Notes: generated from the sequence alone by a model not told the origin. Positions 8,811-18,076 are shown, numbered from the stretch's first letter. The stretch: DNA of 46,784 nucleotides from UBA7312 sp002715345 (GCA_964009845.1 CAXGIQ010000001.1:1-46784), one strand, 5' to 3'. Made by a program: numbers and translations.

Positions 8811-11792
8811 TTATGCCTTTTTATTTCTAATTTTTGTCTGATAAAATACTGATGGAGCTGTATTTATTTCTTCTAATAAATAATATCTTCTTTCATCTTT
8901 CTTAAGCTTGTTAACTAAGTGTGTTTCATCATTTACATCTCCAAAAACCATAGCTCCAGTTGGACATGAAGCAGAACAAGCACAACCATCATTTGCTTCT
9001 TTATGAGTTATTTTTCTACCTTCCCTTTTAGCGTCAAGTTTGATTTTTTGAATAGATTGTATACACATACTACATTTTTCCATAACACCTCGGGAACGAA
9101 CTGTAACATCAGGATTTAAGACCATTTTACCTAAATCATTGTTCATATTGTAATCAAATTGATCATTGTCACTGTACTGAAACCAATTAAATCTTCTAAC
9201 CTTGTAGGGACAATTATTAGCACAATATCTTGTGCCTACACATCTGTTGTAAGCCATGTGATTTAAACCTTCAGAGCTGTGAGATGTTGCAGCTACTGGA
9301 CAAACATTTTCACAGGGAGCATTGTTACAGTGTTGACACATAACAGGATGAAAAGAAACCTCCGGGTTTTCTGAAGGCTGCTCCATCATTTTGTATTTAG
9401 AAATTGCTCCTAAATCTAATTCATCTGCTTTTTCTTCAGTCATATCAGAAGAATAGTAGCGATCTATTCTTAACCAATGCATATCTCTACTTTTACGAAC
9501 TTCCTCTTTTCCAACAACAGGAACATTATTTTCAGCATGACAAGCAACAACACAAGAACCGCATCCAATACACGAAGTTAAATCAATAGACAAATTCCAA
9601 AAATGTCCAGATTCATAATCATGTTCTTGGTATAATGTTATGTCCGTAGCAAGTTGTGTTCCGATATGTGTTTCAAACGTAACATCAGGATTTCCCGCTT
9701 TAGGATTTTTTATATAATCTTCTAAATTTGCCTCTTTGACCATATCGCGACCCATCATTGTGTGATGCAACTGTACAGAAGCAAATTCATGTTCACCTTC
9801 AACTTTTTGGATACTAACATTATGGTAAGTATTCTCAAACCCAAAAACAAAAGCATTAACTCCAATTTTATTACCTGCCTTTCCTGCATTTGTTCTCCCG
9901 TAACCATAAGCCAATCCTAAAGTTCCATTGGCCTGACCTGGCTGAATTAAAACTGGCACATTATTAATCTCGATATTTCCTATCTTGAGATTAACCATAT
10001 CTCCGTTAAGAGCCCCATTTGAAACATTCCAATTAGATAAACCCAACTTTTGAGCTGTTTTTAAAGAAATTGTAAGGTAATTGTCCCAGCAAGCTCTTGT
10101 GACAGGATCTGGCAACTCTTGCAACCAAGGGTTATTAGCCTGACTCCCATCTCCTAATGCAGTTGACTGATATAACGTCAATTCTAAATCTGAATTTATA
10201 GAATCAGAATATATTTTTTGTTTTTTAAAATCTAAAACTTTGGCATCACCTTGATTAAAATAAAAAACTCCATCATGAAGCGACTTATTCCAAGAAACCT
10301 TTGAATCCCAAAAATTTTTTAGGTAATCGGCGTAGTTCTCACTAGAATTTGACCACTTTAACAACGAGTCTTGAAACTGTCGACTATCAAAAAGCGGAGA
10401 GATCGTAGGTTGAATTAATGCGAAACTATTATGAAATACATTGGCATCACCCCAACTCTCCAAATTATGTCTATCAGGACAAACATACATCACATTTGAA
10501 GATGTTTCATCCATCGATAAAGAAGTAGATATTGTTAAAGGAACTTTTTTTAATGCTTGATTAAATTCTAAAGCTAGTGGTAGAGAATAAGAAGGATTAA
10601 GTCCTGAGATAATTAAAGCACCAACCTTGTTATTCTTCATATCACTAATAAGATTAACTAGTTCATTATCATCTCCTTTTTTAAGATAACATGGATTATT
10701 GATATCTAAAGTTTTACCGTAATTACCCAATAAGTTGTTAATTGAATTAATAATTAATTGGGCATTAATATCGTTTTGACCTCCAATAACTAAAGATTTT
10801 CCAGAAGCTTCTATTAATTCATTAAACAACTTTTTGATTCTTATATCTGGATCAGAATCTCCTTTAATGGCGCTATGTAAATTTTCTAATAACTTAAGTT
10901 GTTCAGAAGGAGAAGCTGGAATCCTTTCATCAGCATTTGAGCCTGTGAGAGATAAATTTGCCTCAATTTGGAAATGTCGTGACATAAATCCATTTTTTGG
11001 ATTTCTGTTAGAAACATATTCTCTTTCAAAGTCTACGTTTAACCAACTATTCAAAAAATCAGCACCAAAAGAAACTATAACATCAGCTTTATCTAAATGA
11101 TAAGTAGGCAAGGCTCTTATGCCAAAATTAAGCTTATTTGCTTCAAGCATTCCGTTATATGAAATTGTATCATATTGTATGTGCTTTGCTTTATATTTAT
11201 CATTAAAATTATTAATGATTTTTTGTGTAGTTGGACTAATAATTGAGTTGGTTAATAGAACAATATCCTTATCTGTCTTTGATAGTTTTTCAATAATCTC
11301 ATCGTCTATTATTTCCCAATTTGCAGCAATGCCATTTTTCATTGGCGATTTTAAACGATTTGAATCATACAAAGATAAGACAGATGCAATGACTCTTGAA
11401 TTTGGAGCAGAATTAGCTAACTCATTACCTTTTATAAATATAGGTCTACCTTCCCTTGTTTTTACTAAAACATTTGAGAAGTCATTACCATCATAATAAC
11501 TAGACGCATACCAATTTGAAACACCTGGCGTAATTTCTTCAGGTTTTATAACATAAGGAATAGATTTATTAACTGGGGTTTCGCATGCAGCTAGTGTTGC
11601 AGCAGCAGTACTAAAACCTAAAAATTTTAAAAAGTCTCTTCTACTAGTTGAAGTCTTTGCTAAATTTTCATCATCACCAATGAACTCGTTAATTGGCAAC
11701 TTTTCAGCAAACTCATTATGCTTTAAAGCTTCAATTTCTGGGTCATTTGTTAACTCAGCTAATCCTTTCCAGTATTTTTTGTTTGTTGACAT
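8811..11792 (-). CDS. actB: alternative complex III subunit ActB (iron-sulfur protein, molybdopterin-oxidoreductase-like)
   Basis: ActB fuses a molybdopterin-oxidoreductase-like domain, which binds no cofactor in this complex, to a ferredoxin-type domain. The 993-residue protein has a Tat-like motif SRRDFLKFLG at residues 50-59, running into a lipobox with Cys70 (TLAAC). This arrangement is known for ActB in Bacteroidota and suggests a lipid-anchored, Tat-exported protein. Iron-sulfur cysteine groups are clear in the last third: CIGCGSCVVACHAE, CQHCNNAPCENVCP, CVGTRYCANNCPY and CSMC with CACSASCPTGA, fitting three [4Fe-4S] clusters plus one [3Fe-4S]. It lies 9 nt after actA. It carries electrons from quinol at ActC to the haems of ActA. 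Confidence 0.95.
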   Translation of the reverse strand: MSTNKKYWKGLAELTNDPEIEALKHNEFAEKLPINEFIGDDENLAKTSTSRRDFLKFLGFSTAAATLAACETPVNKSIPYVIKPEEITPGVSNWYASSYYDGNDFSNVLVKTREGRPIFIKGNELANSAPNSRVIASVLSLYDSNRLKSPMKNGIAANWEIIDDEIIEKLSKTDKDIVLLTNSIISPTTQKIINNFNDKYKAKHIQYDTISYNGMLEANKLNFGIRALPTYHLDKADVIVSFGADFLNSWLNVDFEREYVSNRNPKNGFMSRHFQIEANLSLTGSNADERIPASPSEQLKLLENLHSAIKGDSDPDIRIKKLFNELIEASGKSLVIGGQNDINAQLIINSINNLLGNYGKTLDINNPCYLKKGDDNELVNLISDMKNNKVGALIISGLNPSYSLPLALEFNQALKKVPLTISTSLSMDETSSNVMYVCPDRHNLESWGDANVFHNSFALIQPTISPLFDSRQFQDSLLKWSNSSENYADYLKNFWDSKVSWNKSLHDGVFYFNQGDAKVLDFKKQKIYSDSINSDLELTLYQSTALGDGSQANNPWLQELPDPVTRACWDNYLTISLKTAQKLGLSNWNVSNGALNGDMVNLKIGNIEINNVPVLIQPGQANGTLGLAYGYGRTNAGKAGNKIGVNAFVFGFENTYHNVSIQKVEGEHEFASVQLHHTMMGRDMVKEANLEDYIKNPKAGNPDVTFETHIGTQLATDITLYQEHDYESGHFWNLSIDLTSCIGCGSCVVACHAENNVPVVGKEEVRKSRDMHWLRIDRYYSSDMTEEKADELDLGAISKYKMMEQPSENPEVSFHPVMCQHCNNAPCENVCPVAATSHSSEGLNHMAYNRCVGTRYCANNCPYKVRRFNWFQYSDNDQFDYNMNNDLGKMVLNPDVTVRSRGVMEKCSMCIQSIQKIKLDAKREGRKITHKEANDGCACSASCPTGAMVFGDVNDETHLVNKLKKDERRYYLLEEINTAPSVFYQTKIRNKKA

Positions 11793-11801
11793 TAAATTAT
11801 T

Positions 11802-13055
11802 TTAATAATGACATTTTCCACATTCTAAACCACCTATTTCTTCAACAGTAAACTTTTGATCAGGGTGATTTTCTAAAAACTTTTTATGCATTTCTTCGTA
11901 ATAATCATTATCAGCGGTTTGAACTTCTGTTTCTCTATGGCAATTTATACACCACCCCATAGTAAGCTCTGAATACTGATAAAGAACCTCCATTTCCTCA
12001 ACTGGACCATGGCAATCTTGACATTCTAAGCCACCAGCAACGACATGCTGAGAATGATTAAAATATGCTAAGTCAGGTAGATTATGAATTCGAACCCATT
12101 TAATAGGTTTTTCTTCATAGCCCTCAATGTATTGACCTTTTTTTGGATCAAATCCAACTGCATCATATATTTTCTGAATTTCATCAGTACCAGAAGGTCC
12201 TTCGTTGATATATGTATGACAATTCATACACACATTAGCAGAAGGAATGCCGGAATGCTTACTATGTCTTGCAGATGAATGACAATAATTACAATCGACG
12301 CCGTTTTCACCTGCATGTAATTTATGAGAAAATTTTATTGGTTGCTCTGGAGCATATTCCTGATAAACTCCAATCCCAGTCATAATATTCCAAGCAGCAT
12401 TTGCTCCACCTACTGCAAGAAGAATAATCGTTGCAACTACTAAATAAGTTCTTTCTAAAAAGAATGAAACATATGAGAATATATTATCAACTATGTCTTT
12501 GGGTTCTTCTTTTGCAGCAATTTTCAACATATTCTTTACTTTCCAGAGACCTGCAACGAAAAGAATTAGTACTAAAAAAATAACCAATTGAAAATAATTC
12601 GAACTACTTTCATTAACTTCAGAAACAGCTAAATCAGTAGACGAAGAGCTATCAACCTGAATTAAACTCGGAGCTTCTTCAATGTAAGATAAAATGTCTA
12701 TTATTTCTTCATCAGACAAATGGAGAAATGAAGTCATGGGAGATTTATTATACTCTTCCCAAATAGCTATAGCTTGAGGATCTCCGTCAGCAATCATTTC
12801 AGCTGAATTCTTTATCCATTTTATCAACCACTCTTGGGAGTATTTATCATTAACCCCAGCTAAAGCGGGACCAATTAATTTTTTATCAATAGCGTGACAA
12901 GATGTACAATTAGCTTTATATAATTGCTCCCCGTTTTCAACAGACTGAGAAAATAAATTATTGGAAAATAAAAGGATTATGAAAAAGAGAGCTAATGACT
13001 GGTATAATTTAGAGTCACAATAGAAGAATTTTAATAAAAATATTCTCTTTTTCAT
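11802..13055 (-). CDS. actA: alternative complex III subunit ActA, multihaem cytochrome c with an N-terminal monohaem domain
   Basis: A 417-residue cytochrome with six CxxCH motifs. The first, CTSCH at 50-54, belongs to a class I cytochrome domain (residues about 38-128, sixth-ligand Met in SPMTSFLHL). After two membrane segments (about 154-171 and 202-225), five more follow: CNYCH 255, CMNCH 276, CQDCH 345, CINCH 369 and CGKCH 412. The pentahaem part is the standard ActA; the N-terminal monohaem unit is an addition seen in Bacteroidota homologues. The signal segment is residues about 17-36. It is the first gene of the operon, with a TAAATTTG box about 33 nt upstream. Confidence 0.94.
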   Translation of the reverse strand: MKKRIFLLKFFYCDSKLYQSLALFFIILLFSNNLFSQSVENGEQLYKANCTSCHAIDKKLIGPALAGVNDKYSQEWLIKWIKNSAEMIADGDPQAIAIWEEYNKSPMTSFLHLSDEEIIDILSYIEEAPSLIQVDSSSSTDLAVSEVNESSSNYFQLVIFLVLILFVAGLWKVKNMLKIAAKEEPKDIVDNIFSYVSFFLERTYLVVATIILLAVGGANAAWNIMTGIGVYQEYAPEQPIKFSHKLHAGENGVDCNYCHSSARHSKHSGIPSANVCMNCHTYINEGPSGTDEIQKIYDAVGFDPKKGQYIEGYEEKPIKWVRIHNLPDLAYFNHSQHVVAGGLECQDCHGPVEEMEVLYQYSELTMGWCINCHRETEVQTADNDYYEEMHKKFLENHPDQKFTVEEIGGLECGKCHY

Positions 13056-13087
13056 TTATAGAGTGAATTCTAATTTAAATGCAAGCA

Positions 13088-13095
13088 CAAATTTA
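13088..13095 (-). promoter_or_regulatory. predicted -7 box of the act-cox operon
   Basis: The minus strand reads TAAATTTG, a match to TAnnTTTG, 32 nt before the actA ATG. The surrounding 170 nt are very AT-rich, so chance matches are likely and no convincing -33 TTG was found. It is the best candidate in the divergent actA/SPOR-gene spacer. Confidence 0.4.
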
Positions 13096-13216
13096 ATTAT
13101 TAGTTAATTCATTACCATTTATTTTTTTAAGCTTTTTTGAGCGCTTTAATAATTTATAATGATTCTAAATAAATTAAGCAGAACCTATCCATATTTTTAT
13201 TTCAATCTAATATATA

Positions 13217-13224
13217 TACCTTTG
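13217..13224 (+). promoter_or_regulatory. predicted -7 box of the SPOR-domain gene
   Basis: TACCTTTG is a perfect TAnnTTTG match, and the ATG follows after only four bases. This implies a leaderless or nearly leaderless mRNA, the same layout as ruvB and the TauE-like gene in this window. No -33 TTG is evident. Confidence 0.55.
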
Positions 13225-13228
13225 CCTT

Positions 13229-13624
13229 ATGAGATTTATAAGCTTGATTTTTTGCTTGTTTATTAGCGCAATGTCTTTTGGTCAAAACGGTCAAATAACT
13301 ATTGACGCGGAGCCTCGAATTGACTCTTTAATGAAAAAACAATTAGAGTTTAATAAAGACAACCACGGAATTGAGGGGTTTCGGGTCCAAATACATTTTG
13401 GTCAAAACAGAGAAAAGGCGCAACAAATTAGAACTAAGTTCTCAAAAGACTTCACTGAGCTAAAAACTTATTTGGAGTATGATTCTCCGTATTACAAAAT
13501 TAGAGTTGGAGACTTTATCACTAGATTAAACGCTTACAAAGTTCAAAAAGAAATTAGCAAAAAATATGTGGGAGCTTATATTGTACCTGCTATAGTAGAT
13601 TACGAAGAAGTCATAAAAAAATAG
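13229..13624 (+). CDS. exported SPOR-domain protein
   Basis: A 131-residue protein with a signal peptide at residues 1-18 (ending MSFGQ) and a SPOR-like domain over about residues 50-125. Features of SPOR seen here are GFRVQIHFGQNREKAQQIR at the start of the domain and the pattern YKIRVGDFITRLNAYKVQKE in the second half, ending with GAYIVPAIV. SPOR domains bind peptidoglycan strands stripped of stem peptides, often at division sites. This protein is small and periplasmic. It stands alone between the divergent act operon and the convergent infB gene and shares a bidirectional terminator with the latter. Confidence 0.88.
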   Translation: MRFISLIFCLFISAMSFGQNGQITIDAEPRIDSLMKKQLEFNKDNHGIEGFRVQIHFGQNREKAQQIRTKFSKDFTELKTYLEYDSPYYKIRVGDFITRLNAYKVQKEISKKYVGAYIVPAIVDYEEVIKK

Positions 13625-13643
13625 GAGTAAAACTCCTATTTTT
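13614..13643. terminator. bidirectional terminator between the SPOR-domain gene and infB
   Basis: AAAAAATAGGAGT, a three-base loop, then ACTCCTATTTTT form a perfect stem of about 13 bp, with an A-run on one side and a T-run on the other. It can stop transcripts from both converging genes. The left arm overlaps the stop codon of the SPOR-domain gene. Confidence 0.85.
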
Positions 13644-13661
13644 CTTTTTATCTAAACAATC

Positions 13662-16241
13662 TTAATTCAGCTTCTTCTTTACTTCAACTTCTTCATACCC
13701 TTCAATAATATCGCCTACTTTAATATCATTGAAGTTTGCAATACTTAATCCACACTCGTATCCAGCTGACACTTCTTTTACATCTTCTTTAAATCGTTTT
13801 AAAGAAGAAAGTTCTCCAGTGTAAACAACAATGCCATTTCTAATTAAACGAACCTTGGTGTTTCGTGTAATTTTTCCATCTAACACATAACAACCTGCAA
13901 TGGTTCCAATTTTAGAAATCTTGAATGTTTCACGTACTTCGATGTTAGAAACAATTTTTTCTTCGATATCTGGAGAAAGCATTCCTTCCATCGCTTGTTC
14001 TAGCTCTTCTATCGCATTATATATAACAGAATACAATCTAATATCAATCTGTTCTATTTCGGCTAATTTACGCGCATTTACAGAAGGACGAACTTGGAAT
14101 CCAATAATTATAGCATCCGATGCAGCCGCCAACATTACATCCGATTCAGAGATTTGACCTACCGATTTATGAATAATATTCACTGCGATTTGATCTGTAG
14201 AAAGTTTTTGCAGCGAGTCTGACAAAGCTTCGATAGAACCATCCACATCACCTTTAATAATAACATTCAACTCTTGGAAATCTCCTAAAGCCAATCGCCT
14301 TCCAATCTCATCAAGTGTAATGTGTTTTTGTGTTCTTACACCTTGTTCACGCTGCAACTGCATACGCTTTGCTGCAATGTTTTTCGCTTCTCTCTCATCA
14401 TCCATTACATTGAACTTATCTCCTGCTTGTGGAGCTCCATTCAATCCTAATAACACAGCTGGAACAGATGGCCCTGCAGCATCCATTTTTCCGTCACGCT
14501 CATCCAATAAAGCTTTTACTTTACCAGAATAACACCCCGCTAAAACATAATCTCCTAACTTCAGCGTTCCTGCTTCAACAAGAATAGTTGTTAAATATCC
14601 TTTACCTTTATCTAAAGATGCTTCAATAACTGTTCCTATAGCATTTTTATCTGGATTAGCCTTTAATTCTAACAATTCTGCTTCTAACAAAACTTTATCT
14701 AAAAGCTCTGGAATTCCTTGCCCTGTCTTTGCAGAAATTTCTTGCGATTGAAACTTACCACCCCAATCCTCTAACAAAATGTTTTCGTTTGCTAATTGCT
14801 CACGAATCTTGTCAGGGTTTGCCGTTTCCCTATCAACTTTATTCAAAGCGAATACCATAGGCACTCCTGCTGCTTGAGCGTGAGAAATTGCTTCTTTTGT
14901 TTGAGGCATCACTCGATCATCAGCAGCTACTACGATAATAACAACATCTGTTACTTGCGCTCCACGAGCGCGCATAGCGGTAAAAGCTTCGTGACCCGGA
15001 GTGTCTAAGAAAGTTATTTTTTTACCATCTTCTAAAGTCACCTCATAAGCACCAACGTGCTGTGTAATACCTCCTGCTTCTCCTGCAATTACATTGGCTT
15101 TACGAACATAATCAAGCAATGATGTTTTACCATGATCTACGTGTCCCATAACCGTTACGATAGGGGCGCGAGATTTTAAATCTTCATCTGTATCCACAAC
15201 TTCTACAATAGAATCTTGGACTTCCGCACTCACAAACTCTACTGCAAAACCAAACTCTTCTGCAACAATAGTTAATGTTTCAGCATCTAAACGCTGGTTC
15301 TGTGTCACCATCATCCCTAAAGAGAAACATGCAGATATAATTTGAGTTGGAGCAACATCCATCATCTGAGCAAGCTCAGCTGTAGTAACGAATTCTGTTA
15401 CTTTAATCGTCTTATCTGCCTCCTCTTGCTGAAGCATGTCCAATTCTTCCTGCTCCTTTCTAGCCTGTCTCTTTTCTCTACGAAGTTTAGCCCCTTTATT
15501 TTTACCTCCTCCCTGAAGCTTCGCAAGGTTTTCTCTTACTTGCTTTTGGATTTCTTCCGGAGTAAGCTCTACTTTTTGTTCTTTTTTACCTCGGTTTTTT
15601 CTAACAGCTTTACGCGGATCAACCTTTTTGGCTATACGCTTACGCTTTTTCTTGGTATCTTCATTGTTTGAAGAAGCTACTGGATTTTTCTTTTTAGGCT
15701 TGAATTGTGCCAAATCAATCTTTTGCCCTTCAACAATTTTAGGACCATCTAGCTTGCCTGCTTTTGCTCGAATAACTGAAGGAGTATCAGCCAGAGCCTC
15801 CTCTTTTGGCTCTTCTGTTTTTTCAGATTTAGGCTTTTCTGCTTTTGGTTTTTCAACCTTCTGCTCAACAACCTTCTTCTCTACTTTTTCTTTTGTAGAT
15901 TCTTCTTTTTGAGTAGCAGCAACTTCTTCCTTATCTAACTCCACCTTATCCACTACTTTGAACTCGATTTTTGGAGCAGATACCTTTAAAGTTTCCACCT
16001 CTTCTTCTGCAGCTTTTTTAGCCTCTTCCTCTGCCTTCTTTGCTTCTTTCTGCTGTTTCGCCTCGGCCTTAACGATCATGTCTGGCTGATACTCGGCTAC
16101 TAACAACTCATGTACATCAGCTTCGATTTTAGAATTCCTGTTAAGACCATCTGCTTTAGGACCTAAAAATTCTAAAATAGTATCTACACCAACATTAAAT
16201 TCTTTGGCTAGCTTGGATAATCTTTGTGGTTTATACGACAT
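13662..16241 (-). CDS. infB: translation initiation factor IF-2
   Basis: IF-2 is the GTPase that brings initiator tRNA to the 30S subunit and promotes 50S joining. The 859-residue protein starts with an IF2_N-type domain (RLSKLAKEFNVGVDTILEFL), followed by a long Lys/Glu/Ala/Pro-rich low-complexity linker (about residues 55-270). The G domain has GHVDHGKTS near residue 365, DTPGHEAF, NKVD and SAKTGQGI. C-terminal domains II, III and IV follow to the end. The linker is the usual source of length variation. It is the last gene of rimP-nusA-infB, 37 nt after nusA, and ends at the bidirectional terminator. Confidence 0.97.
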   Translation of the reverse strand: MSYKPQRLSKLAKEFNVGVDTILEFLGPKADGLNRNSKIEADVHELLVAEYQPDMIVKAEAKQQKEAKKAEEEAKKAAEEEVETLKVSAPKIEFKVVDKVELDKEEVAATQKEESTKEKVEKKVVEQKVEKPKAEKPKSEKTEEPKEEALADTPSVIRAKAGKLDGPKIVEGQKIDLAQFKPKKKNPVASSNNEDTKKKRKRIAKKVDPRKAVRKNRGKKEQKVELTPEEIQKQVRENLAKLQGGGKNKGAKLRREKRQARKEQEELDMLQQEEADKTIKVTEFVTTAELAQMMDVAPTQIISACFSLGMMVTQNQRLDAETLTIVAEEFGFAVEFVSAEVQDSIVEVVDTDEDLKSRAPIVTVMGHVDHGKTSLLDYVRKANVIAGEAGGITQHVGAYEVTLEDGKKITFLDTPGHEAFTAMRARGAQVTDVVIIVVAADDRVMPQTKEAISHAQAAGVPMVFALNKVDRETANPDKIREQLANENILLEDWGGKFQSQEISAKTGQGIPELLDKVLLEAELLELKANPDKNAIGTVIEASLDKGKGYLTTILVEAGTLKLGDYVLAGCYSGKVKALLDERDGKMDAAGPSVPAVLLGLNGAPQAGDKFNVMDDEREAKNIAAKRMQLQREQGVRTQKHITLDEIGRRLALGDFQELNVIIKGDVDGSIEALSDSLQKLSTDQIAVNIIHKSVGQISESDVMLAAASDAIIIGFQVRPSVNARKLAEIEQIDIRLYSVIYNAIEELEQAMEGMLSPDIEEKIVSNIEVRETFKISKIGTIAGCYVLDGKITRNTKVRLIRNGIVVYTGELSSLKRFKEDVKEVSAGYECGLSIANFNDIKVGDIIEGYEEVEVKKKLN

Positions 16242-16278
16242 AAAAATAGATTACGCTCTTTATAACTTAAGTTCGTTC

Positions 16279-17514
16279 TTATTCAAATTCTGCTTGAAGA
16301 ACAGCTAACACATCATTAACTGTCTCTTCTTCAAGATCTGTTCTTTTTACTAGATCATTAGCTTCTACATTCAACACATCTCTAGCTGTATCACATCCAA
16401 TAGCTTTTAAGGTATCGATTACCCATCCTTCTATTTCATCAGAAAACTCTGTCAACTCAACATCATCATCTGCCTCATCAACATTTCTATATACATCAAT
16501 TTCATAACCTGTTAGCATGCTTGCCAAGCGGATGTTAAATCCTCCCTTACCAATTGCTAAAGATACTTGATCTGGGTCTAAATACACATCTGCCTTTTTG
16601 TTTTCATCATCTAATTGGAGAGATGAAATCTTTGCAGGATTCAAAGCACGCGTGATGTACAATTGAACATTATCAGTAAAATTAATGACATCAATATTTT
16701 CATTTCGAAGCTCTCGAACTATTCCGTGAATACGAGCTCCTTTCATTCCAACACAAGCCCCAACAGGGTCGATTCTTTCATCATATGATTCTACCGCCAC
16801 CTTTGCTCTTTCTCCTGGCACTCGAACGATATTTTTAATGGTAATTAAGCCGTCAAACACCTCTGGCACTTCTTGCTCGAACAAACGCGCTAAGAATTCT
16901 GGCGCAGTTCTTGACAGTATAATCAATGGATTGTGATTACGCATTTCTACACTTTTCACTACCGCACGAATATTATCACCTTTCTTAAAATAGTCAGATG
17001 GGATGGCTTCGGATTTTGGTAAAATCAATTCATTCTCTTCGCCATCTAAAATAAGCACTTCGTTTCTCCAAACTTGGTACACTTCTCCGTTGATGATTTC
17101 TCCCACTCTATCTTCGTATCTATCATAGAGTTCTTTTTTCTCTAAATCCATAATACGAGACACCAAGGTTTGACGAAGCGCTAACACCTGTCTTCTTCCG
17201 AAATCTTTCAAGAATATTTGCTCAGAAACTTCTTCCCCGACCTCAAAGTCTGGCTCAATTTTAACTGCATCAGAATAAGCTATCTCTAGATTTTCATCTT
17301 CTAAAGCATCATCTTCTACAATTTCTCTATTACGCCAAAGTTCCAAATCTCCTTTATCGACATTGATGATAACATCGATGTTTTCATCTGTACCATATTG
17401 TTTGGCCATTACGCTTCGGAATACTTCCTCTAAAACATTCATCATGGTTTCACGATCAATGTTTTTCATTTCTTTAAACTCCGAAAACGATTCAATCAGA
17501 TTTTTTACATCCAT
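16279..17514 (-). CDS. nusA: transcription termination/antitermination factor NusA
   Basis: NusA binds RNA polymerase and affects pausing, termination and antitermination. The 411-residue protein has the N-terminal polymerase-binding domain (about 1-125), an S1 domain (about 130-200) and two KH domains, with ACVGMKGARIHGIVRELR and LAIGKGGFNIRLASMLTGYE as the KH signatures. A C-terminal helical segment (about 350-411) ends in acidic and hydrophobic residues. The length is typical for Bacteroidota, which lack the long acidic repeats of enteric NusA. It lies 10 nt after rimP and 37 nt before infB. Confidence 0.96.
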   Translation of the reverse strand: MDVKNLIESFSEFKEMKNIDRETMMNVLEEVFRSVMAKQYGTDENIDVIINVDKGDLELWRNREIVEDDALEDENLEIAYSDAVKIEPDFEVGEEVSEQIFLKDFGRRQVLALRQTLVSRIMDLEKKELYDRYEDRVGEIINGEVYQVWRNEVLILDGEENELILPKSEAIPSDYFKKGDNIRAVVKSVEMRNHNPLIILSRTAPEFLARLFEQEVPEVFDGLITIKNIVRVPGERAKVAVESYDERIDPVGACVGMKGARIHGIVRELRNENIDVINFTDNVQLYITRALNPAKISSLQLDDENKKADVYLDPDQVSLAIGKGGFNIRLASMLTGYEIDVYRNVDEADDDVELTEFSDEIEGWVIDTLKAIGCDTARDVLNVEANDLVKRTDLEEETVNDVLAVLQAEFE

Positions 17515-17524
17515 TTTTCAATGA

Positions 17525-17989
17525 TTAAAATGATATTACAATTTTTGTTTGATCTATTTGTTCAAAAGCAAGCTCATGTTGTTTTACAACTACTTGTTTT
17601 TTCTTTCCTATTTTTTCTCTAGTCTTCGTTTCAAGAACAATACCTTTTCCTACTTCAGCACTTAACATAGTTCCCAAAATCTTTTCTCCACCCTTTAGCT
17701 TAACATCTACCTTTCGGCCAACATTTTTTTCGTACTGCTTAAAAACTTTGAAAGGATCACTCAATCCAGCACTTGCAATTTGTAATGCAAAATCTTCTTC
17801 CTCTCTATCTAAGCTACCTTCAATATGACGACTCAATTTCACACAATCCCCCATCTTAATTCCTGGAAAAGAATCTATTAATACTTCTATTTGATTTCCT
17901 CCTCCTATTTTTAGCGATACTAAAAATATCCCTTCATTCTCTACAAGAAACTCATCTATTAATTGTTGAATCCTTTCTTTTGTTATCAT
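17525..17989 (-). CDS. rimP: ribosome maturation factor RimP
   Basis: RimP assists 30S subunit maturation. The 154-residue protein shows the N-terminal alpha/beta domain and the Sm-like C-terminal domain, with typical segments such as IEVLIDSFPGIKMGDCVKLS, EDFALQIASAGLSDPFK and GRKVDVKLKGGEKILG. It opens the rimP-nusA-infB operon, a conserved order. Its start ATG is about 58 nt from the predicted -7 box at 18047-18054, and a GC-rich hairpin occupies much of that leader. Confidence 0.94.
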   Translation of the reverse strand: MITKERIQQLIDEFLVENEGIFLVSLKIGGGNQIEVLIDSFPGIKMGDCVKLSRHIEGSLDREEEDFALQIASAGLSDPFKVFKQYEKNVGRKVDVKLKGGEKILGTMLSAEVGKGIVLETKTREKIGKKKQVVVKQHELAFEQIDQTKIVISF

Positions 17990-18000
17990 CTCTTTCCATT

Positions 18001-18024
18001 AAAAGAGGGGACCATAGTCCCCTC
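18001..18024 (-). terminator. hairpin with U-tract in the rimP leader (terminator or attenuator)
   Basis: On the minus strand, GAGGGGAC and GTCCCCTC form a perfect 8-bp stem with a four-base loop, followed by TTTT. It lies about 86 nt after the stop of the giant Fn3 gene and could end that transcript. However, the predicted rimP-nusA-infB promoter lies between the Fn3 gene and this hairpin, so the operon's own mRNA would also carry it. The short U-tract makes it a moderate terminator at best. Confidence 0.65.
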
Positions 18025-18046
18025 ATTCATTCGTCATATTTCAGTG

Positions 18047-18076
18047 CAAATATACGACTATTTCCCTTTTGAGCAA
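18047..18076 (-). promoter_or_regulatory. predicted promoter of rimP-nusA-infB
   Basis: The minus strand has TTG (18076-18074), a 19-base spacer and TATATTTG (18054-18047). This fits the Bacteroidota TTG-N19-TAnnTTTG layout at both elements and in spacing. The start point would be near 18040, giving a leader of about 50 nt that contains the 18001-18024 hairpin. Confidence 0.65.

Noticed and set aside
11119..11496. 125-codon open frame antisense to actB
   Set aside because: It is the opposite strand of a well-conserved coding region, with hydrophobic composition expected of a reverse frame in AT-rich DNA.
14796..15008. 70-codon open frame opposite the infB G domain, with several Cys and His
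   Set aside because: The Cys and His codons are the complement of the conserved G-domain codons; no start signals or family resemblance.
15342..15912. Two open frames (109 and 94 codons) antisense to infB
   Set aside because: They lie opposite the Lys/Glu-rich linker and N-terminal core of IF-2; the Ser/Phe-rich composition is what complementing Lys/Glu codons gives.
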